From contig JAHLLK010000052.1 of NCBI GenBank assembly GCA_020444165.1, positions 1 through 42,756 of the forward strand: 42,756 bases of DNA. Reading direction: 5' to 3'. The stretch comes from Deltaproteobacteria bacterium. Lineage in GTDB: Bacteria > Desulfobacterota > Desulfarculia > Desulfarculales > Desulfarculaceae. Position numbers and translations under genes: made by a program. This document shows positions 35,833 to 42,756 of the stretch, in pieces (position 1 is the stretch's first letter; each line of letters starts with the position of its first letter). Below the pieces are notes generated by a model. It had not been told where the DNA came from, did no database searches, and saw only the letters and a program-made list of their open reading frames with translations.

Positions 35833-36381
35833 TCAGCCCAGCACCAGGTTCACCGCGATGCCCAGGAGCACCAAGGCCCCCACCAGGCCCATGGCCCGGC
35901 CCCAGCGCTGGCCCAGCAGCCCGCCCAGGCCCATGCCGGTGGCGGTCATGGCCGCGGCAATGACCCCGATGACCACCACCGGGAACCAGATGTCCGCGCC
36001 CACCAGGCCCAGGGAGAGGCCGGCGCCCAGGGCGTCGATGCTGGTGGCCACCGAGAGCATCACCAGGCTCCAGCCCCGGGTGGGGTCCTTGCCGTTTTCC
36101 CGGGTCTCTTCCTCGCCCCAGAGGCTTTCCTTGGCCATGTGGAAGGCGATGAAGGCCAGGATGGCGGCGGCCAGCCAGGGGGCCCAGGTGCGGGCCAGAT
36201 TCACCAGCACCGCCCCGCCGAACCAGCCGATGAGGGGCATCAGGGCCTGGAACACCCCGAAGTGAAAGGAAAGGCGGAAAAGCTGCCGCTTGCCCCGCCA
36301 CACCGCCCCCACGGCCAGGCCCACGGCAAAGGCGTCGCAGCCCAGAGCCACGGCCAGGGCCAGGGTGTCCCAAAATGTCAT
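35833..36381 (-). CDS. mntP: Manganese efflux pump MntP
   Basis: 182-aa, six-helix inner membrane exporter of Mn(II). The two internal-repeat signatures carry the acidic transport residues: ALGCDAFAVGLAVG near residue 16 and SVATSIDALGAGLSLG in the second half. Length and helix pattern match the family. The ATG at 36381 is preferred to the TTG one codon earlier because GGAG lies six bases upstream. It begins 21 bases after the YprB-like gene and is probably co-transcribed. No yybP-ykoY manganese riboswitch is visible in the short gap. Confidence 0.93.
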   Translation of the reverse strand: MTFWDTLALAVALGCDAFAVGLAVGAVWRGKRQLFRLSFHFGVFQALMPLIGWFGGAVLVNLARTWAPWLAAAILAFIAFHMAKESLWGEEETRENGKDPTRGWSLVMLSVATSIDALGAGLSLGLVGADIWFPVVVIGVIAAAMTATGMGLGGLLGQRWGRAMGLVGALVLLGIAVNLVLG

Positions 36382-36402
36382 CAAAAACTCCGGAGGTGGG
36401 GA

Positions 36403-37158
36403 TCAGGCGATGAGCCGGTCCAGCATCTGGTCCCGGAGCCGGGTGCAGGCCAGCTCCAGGAGGGGTTTCAGGTTCAGGATGTCCCAGGCATTATAGTCCA
36501 AAAGCGTCTCCAGCGCCGTCATGTCCCCCCGGGTGTAGCTGTGCCACAGGTTCACCGCGTCCATGCCGCCCAGCCCGGCCACCAGGGGCGGCCGCTCCAG
36601 GCCCAGGCGCCGCTCGATGGCCTTGAGCCCGCCCTTGAGCCCCAAACGGCGCAGCACCCAGCGGAGGTCGATGTGCACCGGCGGCAGGCGGAGATCGCTG
36701 AACACCCCCCGGAGCACCGGCAGGTCGAAGTTGCCCCCGGCAAAGGTGACCAGGATCTCGGCCCCCATCAGGGCGTGGCGCAGGTCCCAGAGGTTGTGCC
36801 CGGCCACGTATTGGGTCACCTCCTGGCCGTCGTACACCCCCACCACGGTGATGCCGCCCCAGTCCTCGGGGTCGCCGCCGGTCTCGATGTCCAGGTACAA
36901 GACCCGGCGGTAGGTGGGCCAGAAGCGCCAGTGCTCGGCCGGAGGCACCAGACTGGCCAGCTCGGCCAGGCCGTTCGGCCGGGCCAGGGCCGCCAGGGAG
37001 GCCTCCACCACGGGGCGGCCGGCGGCGTAGAGGCCGGGCGGCAGGGCGTTGGCTCCCTTGCGGAGGAACTCGTCCCAGTGCAGGATGCCGGCCCGCCAGA
37101 TGGCCAGCTCCCGCCGGGGACCCACGGAGGGTAGATGTAGAAAGGTTCTCCGAAGCAT
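36403..37158 (-). CDS. YprB-like ribonuclease H-fold exonuclease
   Basis: 251-aa protein of the YprB/RNase_H_2 family of predicted DEDD-type 3'-5' exonucleases. It starts MLRRTFLHLPSVGPRRE, the family opening with its wing on a helix-hairpin. Catalytic acidic residues are Asp90 and Glu92 in LYLDIETGG, then VTFAGGNFDLPVL and DLRWVLRRLGLKGGLKAIE. The final DYNAWDILNLKPLLE supplies the last aspartate. The frame is open upstream, but the ATG at 37158 gives the family start even though its ribosome binding site (ATGGAATC) is weak. The function of the family is unproven. Confidence 0.85.
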   Translation of the reverse strand: MLRRTFLHLPSVGPRRELAIWRAGILHWDEFLRKGANALPPGLYAAGRPVVEASLAALARPNGLAELASLVPPAEHWRFWPTYRRVLYLDIETGGDPEDWGGITVVGVYDGQEVTQYVAGHNLWDLRHALMGAEILVTFAGGNFDLPVLRGVFSDLRLPPVHIDLRWVLRRLGLKGGLKAIERRLGLERPPLVAGLGGMDAVNLWHSYTRGDMTALETLLDYNAWDILNLKPLLELACTRLRDQMLDRLIA

Positions 37159-37310
37159 GATTCCATTATGTCCGGAACGCGGGCGAAAATAAACCCCCGG
37201 GCCAACCCCGCCGGCCTGCGGCGAAGGCCCCGGGTCTGCCGAGGCCGGGGGACCGGCCGGCAGGGGGCCGCGAGGCCTGGGTGGGGCCCTCATACAACCC
37301 AACCAAAACC

Positions 37311-37402
37311 ATGAAGTTTTTTTGGAGAAAGGGGGTGTGGGGGGAAGGACCTTTTTTTTCAAAAAAAGGTCCTTCCCCCCACATTCTTTCATCCGAAAAA
37401 CG
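37311..37402 (+). repeat. Hairpin repeat element, copy 8
   Basis: ATGAAGTTTTTTTGGAG begins the element; GTGTGGGGGGAAGGACC opens a 23-bp perfect stem at 37336-37358/37361-37383 (loop TC). The trailing ATCCGAAAAACG matches copies 3, 5 and 7. It ends about 50 bases beyond the trpB2 stop codon, antisense to trpB2. The first G tract is broken (GGAGAAAGGGGG). Confidence 0.93.
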
Positions 37403-37451
37403 TTACCCCCCGCCGGGTGCCGGCGAGGGGACTTGAGGGAGGAAGTAAAAA

Positions 37452-38810
37452 CTATTCGCCGACCTTGGGCAGGGAGGACAGGGCCTTCGCCACCGCGGCG
37501 GCGGGGTATTCGTAGTTGGAGAGCTGGCCGCCCAGGTAGGCGTCGTAGGCGGTCATGTCGAAGTGGCCGTGGCCGGAGAGGTTGAACAGGATGACCTTTT
37601 CCTTGCCCTCTTCGCGGGCCTTCAGGGCCTCCACCACCGCGCCGCGGATGGCGTGGGTGGATTCCGGCGCCGGCACGATGCCCTCGGTGCGGGCGAACAG
37701 GAGCCCGGCCTCGAAGCATTCGAGCTGGGGCAGGGCTATCGCCTCGATGAGGTTGTCCTCCTTAAGGCGGCTGACCAGGGGCGACATGCCGTGGTAGCGG
37801 AGCCCGCCGGCGTGGATGCCCGGCGGCACGAAGGTGTGGCCCAGGGTGTGCATCTTGACGATGGGGGCCATGTGGGCCAGGTCGCCGTAGTCATAGGCGT
37901 ACACGCCCTTGGTCACGCTGGGGCAGGAGGCCGGCTCCACGGCCAGGATGCGCACCTCGCGGCCGTTGATCTTCTCCCGCACAAAGGGGAAGGACAGGCC
38001 CGCGAAGTTGGAGCCGCCGCCGATGCAACCGATGACCACGTCTGGGTATTCGTTGATGAGTTTCATCTGGCGGAGGGCTTCCTCGCCGATGATGGTCTGG
38101 TGCATGCACACATGGTTCAGCACGCTGCCCAGGGAGTAGTTGGTGTCCTCCCGCAGGGCGGCGTCTTCCACGGCCTCGCTGATGGCCAGGCCCAGGGAGC
38201 CCGGGTGGTCCGGGTTCTCGGCCAGGGCGGCGCGGCCGGCCGCGGTCTTGTCGCTGGGGCTGGGGAAGATCTCCGCCCCCCAGGTGGTGATCATGGATTT
38301 GCGGAAGGGTTTTTGGTCATAGCTGACCCGCACCATGTACACCGTGGCCTGGAGGCCGAAAAACTGGCAGGCCAGGGCCAGGGCCGAGCCCCACTGGCCG
38401 GCGCCCGTCTCGGTGGCGATGCGTTTGATGCCCTGCTTCATGTTGAAGTAGGCCTGGGGCACCGCCGAATTGGGCTTGTGGGAGCCGGCCGGGCTCACCG
38501 ACTCGTTCTTGAAGTAGATGCGCGCCGGGGTTTGCAGGGCCCGCTCCAGCCGAATGGCCCGCTGCATGGGCGAGGGCCGCCACAGGGCCAGGATTTGCAT
38601 GACCTCATCGGGGATGTCCCACCAGCGCTGGGGGCTCATTTCCTGCTCGATCAGGGCGTCGGGGAAGATGACCGCCATCTGGTCCGGGGTCACCGGGGCC
38701 ATGGTGGCCGGGTGGTAAGGCGGTGACAGCGGCGTGGGTAGGTCGGCCTGGATGTTGTACCATTGACGGGGCATGTCGGCTTCGTTGAGAAGCACCTTCA
38801 CCTGTTCCAT
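37452..38810 (-). CDS. trpB: Tryptophan synthase beta chain, TrpB2 type
   Basis: 452-aa pyridoxal-phosphate enzyme that joins indole and serine to make tryptophan. The PLP lysine is Lys112 in [11 protein letters not shown], and the phosphate-binding GGGSN is in [16 protein letters not shown]. The N-terminal extension and [11 protein letters not shown], rather than the alpha-subunit contact region of TrpB1, identify the stand-alone TrpB2 branch, which probably salvages indole or acts without TrpA. No other trp gene is in the window. GGAG eight bases before the ATG is the ribosome binding site. A strong promoter with an overlapping palindrome lies about 100 bases upstream. Confidence 0.94.
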   Translation of the reverse strand: MEQVKVLLNEADMPRQWYNIQADLPTPLSPPYHPATMAPVTPDQMAVIFPDALIEQEMSPQRWWDIPDEVMQILALWRPSPMQRAIRLERALQTPARIYFKNESVSPAGSHKPNSAVPQAYFNMKQGIKRIATETGAGQWGSALALACQFFGLQATVYMVRVSYDQKPFRKSMITTWGAEIFPSPSDKTAAGRAALAENPDHPGSLGLAISEAVEDAALREDTNYSLGSVLNHVCMHQTIIGEEALRQMKLINEYPDVVIGCIGGGSNFAGLSFPFVREKINGREVRILAVEPASCPSVTKGVYAYDYGDLAHMAPIVKMHTLGHTFVPPGIHAGGLRYHGMSPLVSRLKEDNLIEAIALPQLECFEAGLLFARTEGIVPAPESTHAIRGAVVEALKAREEGKEKVILFNLSGHGHFDMTAYDAYLGGQLSNYEYPAAAVAKALSSLPKVGE

Positions 38811-38907
38811 CTTTCTCTCTCCTGCAAGGCCCTAGCGAGCTGGACGGCCGGCGCGGCCGGGTTGGGGGGCGCCCTCGGCGGAGGCCGCCCGGTAAAGTAG
38901 GGGTTTT

Positions 38908-38948
38908 GTATTCTGTATACAGTATCCAGAGAGCCCGGGGTTTGTCAA
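38908..38948 (-). promoter_or_regulatory. trpB2 promoter with overlapping operator-like palindrome
   Basis: On the minus strand a perfect TTGACA (38948-38943) is followed after 16 bases by GATACT (38926-38921). The 10-bp palindrome CTGTATACAG at 38913-38922, extended imperfectly to 38908-38927, overlaps the -10 element and the predicted start site. A repressor bound there would block initiation. The TGTATACA core is of the kind bound by GntR-type regulators, but none is encoded nearby. Confidence 0.65.
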
Positions 38949-38949
38949 C

Positions 38950-39585
38950 CGACAATGCGCCGTCCGGAACGGCTTTTCCTGCCTCTTTTTCCCTGCCCGA
39001 TGGAGTTAATGGGACCAGCTGCCCGCCCCGGCGAACAATGTGGCGGCCATCCCGGAGGGAGGGCTGCCGCCCTGCCCTGGGCGGCGGATTCGACCCTTGC
39101 CGCGGGGGCTGAAAGCGGGCGGGGAAAAAGGAAGCTGGCGCGTTGGCGCTGGGGATATGAAGCCGCCGTTGAAATACCAAATAGCCTGTCTAGATCGCAG
39201 CTGGGGCCTGGAACCCTGGCGCAAGGTGGCCGGATTGCCTTCCGCCCGGGGACGGAAAGAAGGTTTGGCCTAAGCAGGGTGGGGGGAAGTTCGCCGCCGG
39301 CCGGTAGGTCGCGGCAAAACGGCGCACGGGGGGTGAGCTGGGCCGCCTGGCGGCCGGTTGCCGCGCCCTGGCAGGGACGCCGCATCGGAACAGGCTCGCC
39401 GCGGGACTGCCGTGTCGGAGCCGCGCCCCGTTCGCCAGGTGAGCGGAGCGCCCTCGCCCCATGCGGAACCCCACCTTCCCGACCCTCATTTCGCCGGCCT
39501 GCGGCCCGGAACGTGGGCCAGCGGGAGCCTCCCCCCGCCCCGGCCCCCCTACCCTCCTTCTTCCAGCTCGCGGTTCCCCGGGCGA
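38950..39585. other. Gap between trpB2 and the DUF190-CBS gene
   Basis: About 640 bp with open frames on several strands, none with a recognisable product, ribosome binding site or consistent codon pattern. It could contain a decayed gene. No member of either repeat family is clear here. Confidence 0.4.
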
Positions 39586-40890
39586 TCAGCGGGAGTCCCC
39601 GCCCCGGCCCGGCGCAGTACCCCCGCCTTCCAGGCGCAACAGCCTTTCCCGCCGCAGCATGCCCAGGAAACGCCCCTGTTCATCCACCACCGGTATCCGC
39701 TTCACGCGCCGGGTGATCATCAGATCCACCGCCTCGTCCAAAGGCGTCGCCAGGGTGGCCGTGGGGTAATCGGTTTCCATCACATCCCCGGCCTTGGTGC
39801 TTTCATATTGGCGGATCAACTCCGCGTGCTGTTCGCCGATCTCCTTCAGGGATATCTTCCGCATCAAATATTCCCAAACGCCTTTTTTATGTTGGGAAAA
39901 CGCCGCCAACATGGCCCGGTCGGAGATAAGGCCCAAGAGCTTCCCCTGGCTGTCCACCACCGCCACCCGCTCCACGGCGCTGTTGCCCAAGATCTTGATC
40001 ACCTCCTCCAGGGGCGTGTCGGCCAAAACCGGCGGGGTGTCGGTGCTCATGACGTCCCCGGCCTGGTGAATTCCGTGCAGGGTAATGCCATTGTGATGCA
40101 AACGCCTGGTGGCGGGCCTTTCCAGGCTGATGGCCCGGAAAATGTCCAGGCGGGCCAGAATCCCCACCAGTTTGCCGTCATGGTCCACCACGGGCAGACG
40201 CCGCAGGCCCTGCTTGCGCATGATCTCCACCGCTTCGGTCAAATACTGCTCCTGCCCCACGGTCACCAAGGAAGAAGACATGATGTCCTGGGCCAGGGTG
40301 TGGGCCAGGTCGAGCTTGATGGCGTCCACTTCCTCCCGGTCAAACTGGCTGAGCAGGCGCACCCGGATGGCAATGCCGGCTCGGTAAAGCAGGTCGCCGT
40401 CAGTGATGATCCCCACGGGATGGTCTTCGGCATCCACGATGGGCAGGCCCGTAAAGTCAGACGTGAGCAAGGTTTCCAGGACCTCTTGCAGCGGGGTGGT
40501 GAGTTGGGCCCGCTGGGGGCGGGGGGTCATGGCGTCCTGCACCTTCAGGCGCCGGGGGATCAAATAGTGTTTCATCTTGTGGGCGATCATTTGAAAGCTG
40601 GCCAGGCCGATGACGCCCTCGCTCACACGGGCGGTTATTTGCGGCAGGATCTGGTCCACTTCGGCGGCCGGCAGGACAATCTCGATCTTGATCGGCAGGT
40701 TGTACGACAATAGTTCGATATGTTGCGAGGATATCTCCCCATTCTCATCGCAGCCGGCTATCCCCCTGGTCACCAGGCAACGCGCGGCGATGTGCCGGGC
40801 GCGCAACAATTCCAGCAGGGCTTCCGAGAGAAGCTTGCCCTCCCAGCGCGCGTTTTCATTGGTGTGAATGGAAATTATTTTATATTCCAT
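39586..40890 (-). CDS. DUF190 protein fused to four CBS domains
   Basis: 434-aa cytoplasmic protein. Residues 1-105 form a DUF190 domain, a PII-like fold (MEYKIISIHTNENARWEGK, then LLRARHIAARCLVTRGIAG). Four CBS repeats follow, beginning VQDAMTPRP, AQDIMSSS, AGDVMSTD and AGDVMETD, each ending in a (V/L)-G-(I/L/M) hydrophobic block; they should make two Bateman modules able to bind adenine nucleotides. The start at 40890 is supported by GGAG eight bases upstream. The tail is Gly/Arg-rich. I infer an energy- or nucleotide-sensing regulator; its target is not encoded next to it. Confidence 0.88.
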   Translation of the reverse strand: MEYKIISIHTNENARWEGKLLSEALLELLRARHIAARCLVTRGIAGCDENGEISSQHIELLSYNLPIKIEIVLPAAEVDQILPQITARVSEGVIGLASFQMIAHKMKHYLIPRRLKVQDAMTPRPQRAQLTTPLQEVLETLLTSDFTGLPIVDAEDHPVGIITDGDLLYRAGIAIRVRLLSQFDREEVDAIKLDLAHTLAQDIMSSSLVTVGQEQYLTEAVEIMRKQGLRRLPVVDHDGKLVGILARLDIFRAISLERPATRRLHHNGITLHGIHQAGDVMSTDTPPVLADTPLEEVIKILGNSAVERVAVVDSQGKLLGLISDRAMLAAFSQHKKGVWEYLMRKISLKEIGEQHAELIRQYESTKAGDVMETDYPTATLATPLDEAVDLMITRRVKRIPVVDEQGRFLGMLRRERLLRLEGGGTAPGRGGDSR

Positions 40891-41069
40891 GACCGCGCTC
40901 CGCCTGGATTGCTGACTTTTCGCTTGCCGGGCCGGGCCGCCCGCCTGGCCCCACCTGGGCACCCCGCTCCCCTTAAAGCTAGCTTACCGCATTCGGCTAG
41001 GGCGTTGCGGCGGCGTCTGCCGGCCGGCTGGCGATCCGCCAAGCAATACCGATAATTGACCCGCGCAAA

Positions 41070-41097
41070 TTGTCACCTGATAACAGAAGATTATGTT
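41070..41097 (+). promoter_or_regulatory. Promoter for the secreted protein gene
   Basis: TTGTCA (41070-41075), 16 bases, TATGTT (41092-41097), about 150 bases before the start codon. It lies in the 356-bp divergent gap 40891-41246, the rest of which is GC-rich and without other features. Confidence 0.5.
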
Positions 41098-41246
41098 ACG
41101 CTCGGGTTTATACCCGGCCGGTAGGGCCGGCCGCCGGTGAGAAGCGGGGGGCGGCCGGATCCCCGGCCCGGGGGGGGGTGCTGAGGGGTCTGCCTGTCTT
41201 GGCGCGGGGGGTGTCGCTCGGCCCGCCGCCCGGGGAGTCGAATGCC

Positions 41247-42701
41247 ATGGCGCGTGGCAAGGCGTGGAGTGGGGCGTGGAGTGGGGTGATGGCGGCTGTC
41301 TGCCTGGGCCTTCTTTGCCTTGTCAGCCCGTGCCCGGCCCGGGCCGCGGCACCCAACCCGGCCGTGGGCACCTGGCTGGTGCGGGAGCAGGCCAACGAGG
41401 TGGTCCTGGCCCTGCGCGGCGACGGGGTGTTTTTCCGCACCGTGCGCGCGGCCGGACAACCACCCAGCCAGGAGACCGGCTCCTGGACCTACACCCCGGG
41501 CCTGCTCACCATCACCACCGCCGGCGGCCAGGTTATGACCTACCAGTGCCAGTTCCCAGGCCCCGACCAGATGCAGATCAGCGACGCCAGCGGGCAAGGA
41601 GCCCTCATGGTGCGCGTCTCCGACGCCCCACCTCCCCAAGCCCCGCCTGCCCAAGCCCCCCCGGTCCAGCCGCCTGCCCCGTCCCCGGGCAACCTTCCCC
41701 AGGCCGCGGCCGGGCCGCCCGATCCGCTGTATCTGCGCCCTTACACGGACCAGACCGAGAACGCCTTCCGGGTGCAGGTGCCGGTGGGCTGGCTGGCCAA
41801 GGGGGGCATCCTGCGCGTGAACCCCTTGACCGCGGGCGGCCCCACCAACACCGTGGCCGCCAAGACCGATTTCGCGGTCATGAGCGACCCCACCGGCCAA
41901 TGGCTCATCCGCTGGCTGCCTTCCTACACCTACGTGGACAGCCGCTACCTGGTCGGCAATTACCTTCCGGGCAGCAACTACCGCGGCTGCCAGGTGGCCC
42001 CCCTGCTCTCGGCCGAGGCCTTCCTGTTGCGCCTGGCCTTCCCCTACACCCATCGCCAGGCCACGGACCTGCGAGTGCTGGAAAGCCGCCCCCTGCCCGG
42101 GCTGGCCCATAACTACCAGCAGCGCAAGCAGCTTTTGGGCAGCCGCTTCCGCTATGACGCGCAGATGGTGCACCTGGCCTATCAGGAGCGGGGCCAGTGG
42201 TTCGAGGAGAAGATGTTCGGCATTATCGAGGACACCGGGCAACTGGGGGTGGGCATGTGGTCCAACCAGGAGACCCTGGTCCTGCGGGCCCCCCTGGGGC
42301 AGTTGGCCGCCTGGGAACCGGTCTTCTGGATCATTCACGGTTCTATGCAACTCAACCCGAACTGGGTGGCCGGGGAGGTGCGCGGCCAAATCCAGCGCGG
42401 CCAGGCCGCCCGGGAAATGCAGGCCTACGAGCAGAAGACCATGAACGAGATTCTCGAACACCGGCGCAAGACCTACGCCGATATCCGCAAGGCCATGTAC
42501 CTGATGATGACCGGTCAGGCCCAGTACCGGAACCCGCACACCGGCCAGTTGGAGGTGGCCCCCAACCGCCTGAAGAACCGCTGGGTCAACGGAGCCGGCG
42601 AGGAAGCCTATTCCAACAACCCTGACTTCGACCCCAACCGGGTGTTGCCCGGCCGAAGCGACTACAAGCTGACCCCTGAGGTGCCCCCTTCGGAGGAATA
42701 A
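41247..42701 (+). CDS. Large secreted protein of unknown function
   Basis: 484-aa protein with a signal peptide (basic start, then GVMAAVCLGLLCLVSPCPARA, cleavage near residue 34). The first mature part, VGTWLVREQANEVVLALRGD followed by SQETGSWTYTPGLLTITT, resembles a small lipocalin-like beta barrel. A Pro/Ala-rich linker (about 130-155) leads to a second domain starting NAFRVQVPVGWLAKGGILRV, like the opening of PsbP-type or similar secreted folds, and a helical C-terminus with HRRKTYADIRKAMYLMMTG. GGGGAG nine bases before the ATG fixes the start; upstream in-frame codons lack a binding site. No enzyme motif is visible. Repeat copy 9 begins one base after the stop codon. Confidence 0.8.
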   Translation: MARGKAWSGAWSGVMAAVCLGLLCLVSPCPARAAAPNPAVGTWLVREQANEVVLALRGDGVFFRTVRAAGQPPSQETGSWTYTPGLLTITTAGGQVMTYQCQFPGPDQMQISDASGQGALMVRVSDAPPPQAPPAQAPPVQPPAPSPGNLPQAAAGPPDPLYLRPYTDQTENAFRVQVPVGWLAKGGILRVNPLTAGGPTNTVAAKTDFAVMSDPTGQWLIRWLPSYTYVDSRYLVGNYLPGSNYRGCQVAPLLSAEAFLLRLAFPYTHRQATDLRVLESRPLPGLAHNYQQRKQLLGSRFRYDAQMVHLAYQERGQWFEEKMFGIIEDTGQLGVGMWSNQETLVLRAPLGQLAAWEPVFWIIHGSMQLNPNWVAGEVRGQIQRGQAAREMQAYEQKTMNEILEHRRKTYADIRKAMYLMMTGQAQYRNPHTGQLEVAPNRLKNRWVNGAGEEAYSNNPDFDPNRVLPGRSDYKLTPEVPPSEE

Positions 42702-42702
42702 T

Positions 42703-42756
42703 ATGAAGTTTTTTGGGGGATGGGGGGTGTGGGGGGAAGGACCCTTTTTTTCAAAA
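42703..42756 (+). repeat. Hairpin repeat element, copy 9 (cut by window end)
   Basis: It begins ATGAAGTTTTTTGGGGGATG and runs to the window edge inside the hairpin loop. All 55 bases 42702-42756 equal 30388-30442. It starts one base after the stop codon at 42699-42701. Confidence 0.95.

Noticed and set aside
38955..39585. Unknown gene between trpB2 and the DUF190-CBS gene
   Set aside because: Open frames on both strands give Pro/Arg/Gly-rich products without motifs, and none has a convincing start.

Overview
The window is high-GC DNA (about two thirds G+C by eye) from what looks like an anaerobic Gram-negative bacterium of the Desulfobacterota (deltaproteobacterial) type. This rests on gene content: a CooC nickel-insertion ATPase beside DUF3786 and small Fe-S proteins, multi-PAS hybrid histidine kinases ending in receivers, a short-form cytochrome bd oxidase, MtgA, and a TtuA-like tRNA thiolase next to RimO. 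I see no rRNA, tRNA, CRISPR array, transposase or phage gene. The content is chromosomal housekeeping plus signalling, with unusually rich intergenic repeat structure.

Layout. Positions 1-490 hold a tandem array of a 75-107 bp repeat, then plsC (minus). A cluster of strong hairpins separates plsC from a signalling block: a PAS-GGDEF diguanylate cyclase, an overlapping kinase-like protein with an eroded ATPase domain, and a large five-PAS hybrid kinase (1790-8440). A thioredoxin-like secreted protein, mtgA and cydAB follow (8686-12732), then an Smr-domain protein on the minus strand. The segment 13991-16442 is a CooC module: DUF3786, BFD-like Fe-S protein, CooC and a small secreted protein. 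A second, cytoplasmic four-PAS hybrid kinase (17306-20068) lies behind a 13-bp minisatellite. Next come a DUF6544-like protein, trmJ, a crotonase-fold enzyme and a zinc-ribbon protein. A minus-strand run (23436-27060) encodes a small membrane protein, a patatin, an amidohydrolase and an alpha/beta hydrolase. clpB (27550-30138) has a long hairpin-rich leader. The minus-strand operon TtuA-like / membrane protein / rimO is followed by a group-2 sigma factor, then minus-strand mntP with a YprB-like nuclease, trpB2 and a DUF190-CBS protein. A secreted protein of unknown function ends the window.

The main novelty is non-coding. A roughly 80-105 bp element built around an 18-24 bp near-perfect hairpin recurs nine times, mostly directly after stop codons and antisense to the upstream gene; one pair is identical over 55 bases. 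A second family of about 75 bp occurs as the tandem array, as an inverted pair and as a solo copy. Two further intergenic regions (1424-1646 and 27255-27420) carry runs of consecutive hairpins that look like structured RNA or protein-binding DNA.
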